A stretch of 64,000 bases of DNA, taken from assembly GCA_030770545.1 (NCBI GenBank), contig CM061104.1:9929001-9993000 (forward strand), in the 5' to 3' direction. The notes beneath the pieces were generated by a model. That model was given only the letters and a program-made list of their open reading frames with translations, was not told the DNA's origin and did not search any database. The first letter of the stretch is position 1; the number at the start of each line of letters is the position of its first letter. This DNA is from Macropodus opercularis. Lineage: Eukaryota > Chordata > Actinopteri > Anabantiformes > Osphronemidae. Made by a program: the position numbers and the translations under genes. This document shows positions 54,560 to 64,000 of this stretch, one piece after another.

Positions 54560-55330
54560 AGGACCCTGGACCCTGCCTCAGACCGGGCTCCTCTGCGGGA
54601 CTTCGGGCCCCTCTGCCCCCGTCAGCCCCCGTCAGCTGCAGCCATGTTGGAAACGTCAGGCTCCAGCAGCTGCGGCGGCGGCGCTAGCAGCTAGCGTCAG
54701 TGGACGCCGACAGCCGGCTACGGCGCTGTTGTGGACAAAAACAGACCAGGAGACACGGTCGCCTACAGAGACACTCAGCCCCTCAGCCGGCTCTGCCACC
54801 AGCGGATATATGTGCGTCAAGTCCACACGCACCGGGTGAAATAGATGCGCGGCTGCGGCGAGTAGGTGCGGCCGGGCTCCGGGGCGAAAGCGGGTGAGTA
54901 TTGATCCGTCTCCGGGGCGGATTGAGTGGGAATAGCCCGCTGTTAGCCGAACTAGCTTAGCGTCAAGGAGGGGGGACACAGACAATGGGGTTAACGCGGA
55001 TGCAGCACCCGGGGGCGTGTTAGTGGGAGCTGGACTCGGGCTTTTTGGGGCAGATTTCACGGGCTGAACGGTAAAGCCGCGGTCGCTCTGAGAGCCACAG
55101 GTCATTGGTATTCCTCCCAGCCAGGCTGTGGTGCAGTGGCCGAAGCCTCCCCTCCGCGTTGCTGCGGTGGGAGCAAAGGTCCAAGCGAGGGTTGGTGTCA
55201 CACGGAGCGGCAGCTTAGACAAAAGGGGCAGATCTCCAGTGTTTGTGCTTCGCTGGCCGCCTCGTCAGCCACAGAGCTCCTCGGTTTTTAGCGGGCGCGG
55301 TGGGGATGGACGCGTGTTCAGGTGGTGCCC
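54560..55330 (+). promoter_or_regulatory. CpG-rich promoter of an unidentified plus-strand gene
   Basis: The stretch is clearly richer in G+C and CpG than anything else in the window (ggcggcggcgctagc, gcgcggctgcggcg, agcgggcgcggtgggg). It contains a canonical 5' splice site (AGCGG then gtgagta) ending at 54893 on the plus strand. This is the pattern of a CpG-island promoter with a non-coding first exon. No protein is recognisable, and the gene continues beyond the window. Confidence 0.6.
54644..54694 (+). CDS. Short upstream ORF (16 aa) in the non-coding first exon
   Basis: ATG in a strong context (gcagccATG) opens a 16-residue frame, MLETSGSSSCGGGASS, closed by TAG inside the candidate first exon. 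It may be a translation-controlling uORF rather than a functional peptide. Ser/Gly composition follows from the CpG-rich GGC repeats. It depends on the transcription start lying upstream of 54644, which is not shown. Confidence 0.3.
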   Translation: MLETSGSSSCGGGASS

Positions 55331-56133
55331 AGCTGCTCCGTGGCTGTGATGTGCTCAGGGCTTCTGCTGCTTCTGCCTTCATGCCCTTTTCCACCTTGCG
55401 TCCTGCTGCTTTGGTGACTGCTGTGTCCCATCACACCCCAGGACCCCAGAGCGTGTCCTGAGACACACAGCAACAGTTAATGAATGAATGGCAACAACTC
55501 ACTTCCCTTTGGTTCAGTGAACACAGCTGTTCTTTGTTCGTTTTATTTAAAGATTAGTTAATATTTACTTGATTGCACACCCAGTCTGTGCTGAACGTGA
55601 CTTATTGTAGTGTTGTACACAGGGCTGCAAAAACCGGACTCATGCACATCAATCACTGTTTTTCTGTTTGGCAGTTTATTTCATGTTTTATTATTGAGTA
55701 GTTATACAATAATTATTAATAGGCTTGACTTGCTGTGTCTTCACTTCCGTCTTTTTGTTCTGTTCTTGCTTTTTCTCCAATTACTATAACTTATCTGAGG
55801 AAGCAGTGATTTGAAAGGCAGTGCTGAGGATGCTGGATCGATCTCTACCGCCTGTCTGTTGTCAGTCAGGGATTGATCAGATGAGAGACAGTAGTGGATT
55901 AGAGGGGAAGCTAAGGAGGAAGTGGTTTGAAGGCAAGGTTAGGAGAAGAGAAGGAGGTTTTTGGAAATGAAACCCGGCCTCCAGGTGTGTCGGTACGAAC
56001 AATGGGTGGGCGGGTGTTTCCCTCTCCTATAAGTGACAGCATACAGCACAACTAGGAAGTGAAACGCCGAAGAGGTGCATATACAGGTGGCCGTTATTTA
56101 GCAGAGGCGCAGCCTCCCTGTACTGGCTGCCAA

Positions 56134-56171
56134 CATGCAGTTCTGGGATTTTCTTGGCTGCAGCAATGGAG
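56134..56171 (+). CDS. Candidate alternative first coding exon (unidentified gene)
   Basis: An ATG in a good context (ccaacATGC) opens MQFWDFLGCSNG and runs into a splice donor (GGAG then gtacgtacg) near 56171. A TATA-like tataagt near 56029 sits about 100 bases upstream. It could be an alternative first exon of the same gene as the CpG promoter at 54.6 kb. I do not recognise the peptide. It is listed because start context, donor and upstream promoter-like sequence coincide. Confidence 0.3.
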
Positions 56172-59165
56172 GTACGTACGTGTGCGCTCATACTGATGAC
56201 TCCGGGAATGTGTTCGCACTGATTGCGCTGGTGTATGGGTGCTCAGCGCTAGACAGGTAGAGAGGAGTCAGCGAGGCTGAGGGCTGGAAAGGAATTTGTG
56301 CTGTTCACCACTGTGCAAGCAGTTGCATGTGAAAACCTCACACGCAGGTAGTGTGGAGCACAAACAAAGACACAGAAAGCTGTGATACCCCGCTAGCCTA
56401 TGTTTTGATAAACCTGGTGTGTTGCTTCTGATGACAAATGGCAGAAATGTGCGTTATATTTTTTATTCTTTCTTAAAACAGGTGTGGAACATACAGTTCC
56501 CAACGTTAAGATACAACAATGACTGCTACTACTACTTCCTGTTGTTTGAGTTGTTGCTGTCAGAGTGAACTTTAACGTATCCATGAGTAAAAGTCACAAA
56601 ATACACACAAACACAAAAAAATCACAATTAACAGTTGAACTGTATCCAAGTCGGTATATTGTATTTTTCAGTGGTACAGCTTTTTTGTGCCCAGTCATGT
56701 TTACATGCATCTTATGTATGTGTGTAAAACCTGACGGTCTGTATCTGATCTCGAACTATCAGTGAGTACATTGTACACGGCGATGAGTGAGTAAAAGTGT
56801 AGCTTTGAGTTGATGTTCATGTCAATTTGTGTCTGTGTTACCTGTAGTGTGTAGAAGTAATGTAAAAATTTTGGTTTATGTTTAAAAATTCAGCTAATAA
56901 CAATGAATGACCTTAGTGATTAAAAGTCACTTTACATCCCTACAAAGGTGCATGTAGGTGTGTAGCTGACAGCAGCAGTGAGCAGCTTGTGTCTCTATGC
57001 CAGCTGAATGCAGATGGTCCTCAGCTCTATGGAAATTAAAGCATGTGTCTGCAGTAATAGTATGTGAACACACACCCTGTTAACCTACAAAGGATGTTAA
57101 CCTCTGCCTTATACTCTGAGTGAAGTTGTGTTTTTTCATGTCTGTGGTTACTTTATTTCTGCTGTATTAAATTCCAGGACAGTTGTGTCTCCAACACCCA
57201 TCCTGTGCCTCGGGCCATGTTTTCTGGTGTTGCACTGCAACTGCAACAGCTATAGCTCAGAGACCTGATTGGTTGTGTCATATTTCAAGAAACTGTGTCA
57301 GGTATAGTTTTAAGTTGTGCAGTTGCATACAAAAGATTTGACTTTTCTCCTCAGTTTTCCTGGAACAAGTTGTCAAATTACAAATAGAAAACCAACATGC
57401 TCAGCTGTGGATGGATTTAAACCTGTGTTTGCAAAGACTAATAGAAGTATGACATGTGTTGATGTTGAGAATCATTAATCTTTGCCTATTTGCATCAACA
57501 ACCCAGTGTTTTGTTACTCATATTGCTCATGACAGGTACTGATTGTGAAATCACTTGCATTACAGCTTATCAAAAGTTGACTTAACAGTTTAGATTTAGG
57601 TTAAGCAAGTTTTTGTACAGTGCGTCACATCCCCCTTTGTCACAGTATCATGACTATGTAGTCATTATTAGGATGGTCTAGTTTGAAGTGTATAATGTCT
57701 AAACACCCTTCTGTGTTCATTTAATATTCCTTAGCTTGACTCTATTAACGGTGCCAGTGAAGAATTCATAGAACACAAACAGCAAAATATTATAAATACA
57801 GCGTTGTTGACAGCAAACGCCTATGTAAAAAAATCTGAATATGTGTGTATTTAGAGATGTGAACATTCTGTGGGAAACTACTCTAGAGACTGTGTGCTTT
57901 CGATCGATGTATCTGTGAATATTTAAACGTGTGCTTTGCTGCAATGCACTACACACTGGAGCTAAAGTGGAGCCATAAAATGTTCGACAGCCATTCACAC
58001 ATTGGTGAAATATCTGTATTTGACAAGTTGAATATCTAATAAGTCAGAGCTGAATCTACTTATATTTGTAACAGCAAAGTAAAGGCGCTGTGGAACATGT
58101 AGAAAAGCACTTATGTTGGTACATTGTTCAACAAATTGAGCATGCAACTGCATTTGCATTTGTTTGTGTGTACACAAGCAAAGGAACCTGGGTAATAACA
58201 CAGGCGTCTGAAAAGGCCGCGTATGAAAATGTTTTAGTGACGTCAGTGTAAGAGCTGAACATTTCATGTGGGAAATAAGCTGTTTTCTACTGTAACTCCT
58301 TGTCTCTGCCGTAGTCCCAGAGCTCCAGTAAGGGTTTAATAGCTGCTACTTGTGACAGTGACAGCTACCTCATTAAAGCTGCCACTGCTACTGTGGTGAC
58401 TTCATCCCACTCTCTGATGTCGCACGCGCTCCTGCACCACTCTCCTCTGTTGTGGTCTTTTCTGAAGGCTGATCAGTGCAGGACCTACAGAAAAGGCTGC
58501 TGTTGTTTTCTTGACAAGAATGAAGTTGTGCAATGCCCCGAGCGTGGTGTCAACTATAGTGTAGCTTCTGTGGATTACAGCCAGAGGCAGTAGTTTTCTA
58601 CTCTTGAGTGGGAGAGAGAGAGAGAAAAAAAAAAGAGAACGGGAGGGTGAAAATGTGACAGAGTAGGAGGAAGAAGCTCTGAGTGTTTATGCAAGTGAAA
58701 ATGTTTAAATCTGTTACACTGACAGATGCTGTACAGTTCTGAATACATGCTTCTAGTTTAGAGTCATTGTTTGTGGATGTGAAAGACTAACCCTGTATTT
58801 GAAGCTAGAATCTCAGGTCCCAGAGGTTTGTTTGAAAACAAAATGGATGAATTGATTTGCTCATATACAGTAAATAATATAGTAAAAGTGTGACCTAAGG
58901 GCAGACGTATGTGTTGGTTGTAGTGTTTTATATGGAGAAACATTTAATACATGCTTAACGCTTTTTACTGACGCACTGTCAAAAGGAAAATGTTACATTT
59001 GCAGAAGATTCTCGTTCTGTTGCTCTTGTTTGTGGCAACAATGATTTGGACACTGAGCTAGGACAAAATTGGATTATGTGATTAAATGAAATTATTATTA
59101 AGTGGCAGAACAACCTCTAAACAGCAGTGAATCAAAATAATAATTCAAGTATTAGTACTTTTTTA

Positions 59166-59307
59166 ACAGAACAGATCCCAGGAAAGACCTCAGACATCTC
59201 AGTCCTAGGAACAGCTAAGATACTGCGCAGAACCCTCAAGCTCCCAGGCCTCTGGTAGAGGACCCGAGCTTGGATGGAGGAGACCGCCCACGGGGGCGAG
59301 GAGGGAA

Positions 59308-59345
<38 letters not shown>
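59166..59345 (+). mobile_element. 5'-truncated LINE remnant: ORF end, 3' UTR and AT tail
   Basis: An open frame ending LGTAKILRRTLKLPGLW-stop at about 59256 is followed by the conserved block gaggacccgagcttgga and a (TA)n tail at 59310-59345. This is the 3' end of a family of non-LTR retrotransposons repeatedly seen in fish genomes. Only the last 30 or so codons of the reverse-transcriptase ORF remain, as expected of 5'-truncated insertions. It is inactive. The family name cannot be fixed without a repeat library. Confidence 0.6.
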
Positions 59346-59347
<2 letters not shown>

Positions 59348-59589
59348 CAAAGCTTTGGCATCTTCATTCCACAGTCCTGCTTCATGTCTGTTGCTTAGTA
59401 ACAGATGCAAAAGTATAGAGTGACGAAGGAGTTGGATGAGGTTACGGCACTGATGAATGTGAGAGATGACCGAGGCCAGTGGGTGAAGACCTTACGGTAT
59501 GACAGAGCAGATTTCTTCTGCCAAGTCATGCTTCCCACCTCAATTTAGTGTGGAATGTACTTATCAAAGCCAAACATCTGGAATCGTCT

Positions 59590-59798
59590 GGAATTTGCAT
59601 GTTCTCCTCATGTGTGCGTGGTTCTAGGGTTTCCACCCACAGTCTAAAGACGTGCAGTCACCTACATGTAATTTACCCGTAGGTGTGCGTGCGTGGGCGA
59701 GTGAGTGGTTGTGTGTATGTGATGGGCCCGTGATGGACGAGCGACCTGAGCAGGGTCACCCGCCTCTCACACAGATGACAGCTGGGACAGGCTCCAGT
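59590..59798 (+). mobile_element. Degenerate fish SINE / L2-type repeat
   Basis: The order gcatgttctcctcatgtg, tttccacccacagtctaaag, a (GTGA)-like middle, then gatggacgagcgacctgag and cagctgggacaggctccag follows a very common dispersed repeat of teleost genomes. That consensus contains 'cccacagtccaaagacatgc' and 'agctgggataggctccag'. Several substitutions show it is old. It lies about 250 bases after the LINE remnant, so this intergenic or intronic stretch has collected retroelements. Confidence 0.65.
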
Positions 59799-60186
59799 GT
59801 GTGTGTGAGTGAGTGAGTAAACAGAAAATGAGCGTAGGATCACTTTGATTATAATTATTGACACAGTCCGTCCCGTCAATTTCTCAGCGATCCAGTCATT
59901 CGATTCACTACCTTGTTTTGTTTAGCTTCTTCCAGTTGTCTACTTCTCTGACTTCTCTGTTTTCTTCGATACCTTTTTATTGATTTTCTTTTCATTCCAT
60001 CTTTTCCATCTCGCTCTGTGTTGAGTTGCATAAGCAGTATGAAGTATGAATAGGCTAAAGGCGGTAACAATCTGCTTATCAAGATCATTACAGTTTCTCA
60101 AATACAATGCCATCATATTCAGTCGTCAGTGTTATAGACAGAATTATGTTTAAATAAAATACATTTTTTCTACTTCTGTTTTTCAG

Positions 60187-60213
60187 ATATTTCCAGAATA
60201 TCATACTACGCTG
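60187..60213 (+). other. Candidate 27-nt microexon
   Basis: A pyrimidine-rich tract ending tttttcag, 27 bases, then a perfect donor (CTG then gtaagta). The length is a multiple of three. Spliced after the candidate exon at 56134-56171 it would read DISRISYYA in frame. Its role is unproven. The coincidence of two strong splice sites at this distance is the only evidence. Confidence 0.35.
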
Positions 60214-61399
60214 GTAAGTACAAATTTCCCATCTTACTACACAAGTATTGTCAGACTGTCTTATGGGAGAAATGTTTAGTTCTAACAAATCTTGTATATG
60301 AATATGAATTCCTTTTCATTCACAATGTTTATAAGAATATAAAAAATCCAGCCAGTACTTTTTTCGATGTTATATGACACAGTGTTCTCAGTCTTAAAGC
60401 TGGTATTGCTGTGCTCTGGTACGTATGGAGGCACAGCTGAATATTTTCAGAGGTATAGATGAGACATTGAGTCTGTTGCTAGGTAACGATGATCCTACGC
60501 CTTCAAGCGGGATGTTGTATATTTGGAGCTGAGAACTCATTCCTGTCATTCCTGAGAAGGACGGAAACATAATTTACATTACTTAACCCTAACTTTAGCA
60601 GCTTTCCACCTCATTAGCTAGGATGGCACCAAATGTAGGCTGAACATACCAGTCGGCGTGGTTCTGTGCATTTGAAATGGCAACTAGCTGCTGCTGTTTT
60701 GAAAATGAGCCCAATTTATGGCAATGGCAATATTTAATTAGTCATTGTTGATTGTGTTTACGTTTTGCAATCCTGACACGTTTCTTAAAAAAACAACAGC
60801 ATCAGTCCATTCTATAAGTTGATATTCACTGAGAAAGCTGCTGTGGCTGCGCGTAATTGTTATGGCAGCACAGGACGAAGTCAGGTGACATTATTATATC
60901 GCAGTAAATTCCACAGAGGGAGGGGGTCAGGGTGGAGGGATGGCTGGGTTGGACTGTAAAAGTGGAGAGCATTGTTTGTTGATTGAACAGTCATCACTGG
61001 TTTATGACTATGACCATAATTGCTCCCTTAGCCACGTGGTTGTTATTGTTTACTTGGTGAAAGGTACTTCAGCTGTTCAACAATCTTTTGTCCAGAATTT
61101 AACTAAGCCACTTTTTCTGCATGAATCTAATCAAACCTTTACCTTAAGTTCCAAGTGACTTTAAATGTTAGAGCAGTGTTTTGTCACACTTTTGAAAGAC
61201 TTGCTTACATATCAGGTCAGGCTAAATCTGTTCTAAAGGGCATGGAGGCTTTCGTTTTTTATTTTGGACAACTTACTGCTTGGTGTAAAGTCTAAAGTAA
61301 TTAAATAGCGTGTAGTTGTATGTCCTATCAGGCTGTGTCACAAAATAGCTGCAATATGATTGTTTTCAGTGCATCTGGCAGCTTCGCTATGAAGTGTTC

Positions 61400-62000
61400 A
61401 CGGTAATCTTGTGCTCTGGTACATCAGAGGGATTGAATGTCAGAGTGCTCTGCCAGTGAAAAGCTGGCTGTGCTACAGGAGCAGGTGAAATGTGGAGAGG
61501 AGCAGAGGGAACAGAGCGAGGATGGAGGACGGCGGAAACCGGCTGCGGCCTCTGGAGGTAGACAGAGGAGGCTAGAGGAAGAACCGAAAGGCGTAGTGTG
61601 AAAAGTGGCTCAGCTCTTATCATGGTTGAACCTGTTGTGTGCCCTCTTATTAAAGTTTAGGTTTGGAGTGGTGTCCTATTAGCATATCTGACGTAGCGTC
61701 CAATTTTCCACTGCAAATCTCCTGTTTCTTATGTTCCTGCGTCTTCCTCCGCACCGCTGCCCCCTTCTCTGTCCTACGCACATCCCCCTCCCTCCCTGCT
61801 TCTCCCCGCTAGTGAGTGGAGCAGCTTTTTCGCAGCGTGGTCACAGCAGCCTAGACTGAAAACACAGCGGAGGAGAAACACTCGGCTCCTTTGCCGATTT
61901 AATTTGACACGTTCCCGCGCTGGATTTCTCCGTTGCCTGTTTGCAGACCCGCGTGCACACGGACACACTGTACATGAACCTCATTTTGACTGCTTCAGGA
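61400..62000 (+). promoter_or_regulatory. Possible second promoter / alternative first exon
   Basis: Moderately CpG-containing DNA around 61500-61560 and 61745-61975 stands out from AT-rich flanks. At 61525 an ATG opens MEDGGNRLRPLE and reaches a possible donor (CTGGAG then gtagac). I cannot assign it to a gene. It may be an alternative start of the gene beginning at 54.6 kb. Confidence 0.3.
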
Positions 62001-64000
62001 CTTTGTTGGATTTACAGTGTGTGCGTGTTTGGCTGCAGCAGTGTGTGTGAGGTAGAAGTTGGGAATCGTGTTGTGATCTACTTACTGCCGTAGAAGAAAT
62101 CCTGCAGAGACTGGACTGAACTGGGACTCATTTTTCCTCTCTAATACCCTTCTGGAGCAGCCATTTCTCTTCATATTCTCACCTTGCCTGGCTTCACTTT
62201 TCTGCCGTTTTTGTCATTTTTGGGGTCCTCCCTTATTTTTGCTGCGTCTTGCCCTTGATGTCTCTCTCTGACACCAGACACCTGCTTTGACCTGGCTAAC
62301 TCCTGCAGCCTCAGAGCATTGTGGCAAAGATTAGGAGGATGACAGTCTCAGCGTCTCCCTGGGTTTTGCTGCTTTCTCCCTTCATTTCCTCACTTTCATC
62401 ATCCAGTTTCTAAGTTGTTCATTCTATTTTCTTTTTTTTCGCACAGCTCCTCTGAAGTCCTTCCCTCTTCCTTCTTTGTCTTCTCTAACTAGCACTTGTT
62501 TTATGTGTCTGCTTTTCTCATCTGTTTGCCATCTCCTGTGGACTTACAGAACCAATTGTCTACCTTTTTGTAGTAAATAGTGATGTGATGTAATTATACA
62601 GAGTCTTATTTTACCAGTGAGAGCTTTAAGTGGTATTTTGTAACATAGACGTTTGACATGTAATGCTAAATCCTGTGACTTGAGATTTATGGCTGCAGGA
62701 AAACTGCTGTCTTTGAATTTCACATCAAGGACTGATTAATTGGATCAGCAGCTCCACACACACGAGCTGAATTTGATATTTGGTGAGGATTTATTGGGCT
62801 GTATGATCGCCTAATGGGTAGAGAAATCATACCCCAACCACAAAAGCCAGGCCCGAGCATCTGTTCTGAGAATCTTACACCCAGGCCTCACTCAGCCCTC
62901 TCAACCCCTAAGTCTTATTTAAGTGAAGTAGTGAGGAAGCGCGTCCTTGCAGGTATCATCGCATCTCATCGTTAAATGGGATCGTTTTTTTTTTTGCTGG
63001 ACTAAAGGTCACGACCTGAAACCTGAGAGACTTGTGCCTTGAATCATGCAGTATCAGATGTTTCAGCAACAACTAGAGAACTGAGATGCAACCTTGTGAT
63101 TGGTAACTTGGATTCCTGCATAAAGTCTGTGCTTGCATCTATTTGTGTCTTTGGAATTACTTGCTGTGTTGCCAGACTTTACAAAAGAAAGAATATTTGA
63201 CAACTTCCTCTGACTTTTATCATCCTAAATGTTTGGATGTCTCTGTTTGCTATTTTGGCTCATTTAAATACCGTATATCCTGCAAAGATAACCTCCCAGT
63301 TCTTGGCTCTATGCTGATTTCGGGGCCCAGCTTTTCTATCTGGACCCTGTGGCCAGACCTTGAAAAGTCACAACGGAATAAATGGAGAACAGCGGCTGCA
63401 TCCCTCTTTGCTGGAGCAAGGGGGCTTGCATCTACGCACAGCACCCTCTGCCAAGTATGTACCGGAGAGTATATCGCATACAAACATTCACAGTGAATAC
63501 AAACTACAGCACTAGCAAAGAGTAACACAAGTAAAGGATGGACATAATATGATAAAATACAGTATATTTAGTCATTTTGTCGTGATTGACAGTGAATAAT
63601 AGTCTTAATTTGTCATCATCATTGGGCGTTTTCCACTTTCCTTGAAAACATCTTATGCTCCAAGAGTATTTTGCCATTTGTTTGGATAGATGGTAGTTGA
63701 ACTCTATTTTCTGCTTCATAAAGCCTGAATTGGTCAGAGACATTCTAATTCTAATTTGTGTAGTTCATTGCTCCAGGCAGACAGAGAGTTTTAGATCGTA
63801 ACATTATATTATGCTTCATAATCCCTGTTTCTCTCCTGTGTGACATGTAGGCTGTTATATAGATGTTTATTGTCTAGAAAGGTTTTACTCCTCATTCTCT
63901 TGTATGGTTAATATGCATCCTTGGCAGAACGCTGATCGGAGACCAGTGGTGTAGGAGACTGGAAAGGGCAGAGGAAATTGTTTGAGGATGAGAAAGATGA
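62001..64000. other. Unassigned right end of the window
   Basis: Mostly AT-rich sequence with no recognised protein. Near the edge an acceptor-like ttggcag at 63921-63927 precedes a purine-rich stretch containing ATGAGAAAGATG (63988 on), which may be the start of a further exon cut by the window end. Confidence 0.4.

Noticed and set aside
54656..55222. Minus-strand 188-codon open frame in the CpG-rich region
   Set aside because: GC-rich DNA has few stop codons. The composition is Pro/Ala/Ser/Arg without domain features, and the splice donor at 54893 points to plus-strand transcription.
59401..59550. Open frame reading QKYRVTKELDEVTALMNV
   Set aside because: It sits between two retroelement fragments and has no recognised domain. 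It is more likely repeat-derived than a gene.

Overview
The window is a gene-rich stretch of nuclear DNA from a ray-finned fish, probably a percomorph teleost. The evidence is split genes with canonical GT/AG introns, vertebrate-specific protein families, CA and AT microsatellites, a CpG-rich promoter and fish-type retroelement remnants. No operons, CRISPR arrays, phage or plasmid genes are visible. All identifications come from reading the spliced translations against family knowledge; no search was run.

Layout. (1) 1-4866 (+): the 3' end of sntb1 (beta-1-syntrophin), with its last two coding exons at 3002-3231 and 4774-4866. (2) 4867-12350: intergenic DNA and probable sntb1 3' UTR. (3) 12678-29912 (-): a complete 23-coding-exon mtbp gene (Mdm2-binding protein, the replication-origin-firing partner of Treslin), read out as 879 aa. 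It is convergent with sntb1, as in human 8q24.12. (4) 30549-38898 (-): a complete 24-coding-exon zfat gene (AT-hook plus about 19 zinc fingers), read out as 1190 aa, lying head-to-tail just upstream of mtbp. (5) 40500-41622 (-): ptp4a3 (PRL-3 phosphatase), five coding exons, 170 aa, with a complete active site and a CAAX box. (6) 41665-49338: a long stretch with no assigned gene. (7) 49339-52740 (+): ndrg1, TATA-box promoter, 12 coding exons, 377 aa. (8) 52760-64000: a CpG-rich promoter with a non-coding first exon, two further candidate first exons, a 27-nt microexon candidate, and LINE and SINE remnants. This looks like the 5' end of a plus-strand gene that continues past the window and that I could not identify.

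The genes are not one functional pathway. They are human 8q24 genes (sntb1, mtbp, zfat, ptp4a3, ndrg1) brought closer together and reordered. Every mtbp, zfat, ptp4a3 and ndrg1 splice junction was checked for canonical sites and a preserved reading frame. I found no convincing undescribed biological system. The most useful unexplained items are the promoter and alternative first-exon complex at 54.5-64 kb, an exon-like cassette inside an mtbp intron, tandem splice acceptors in zfat, and unusual N-termini of ptp4a3 and ndrg1.
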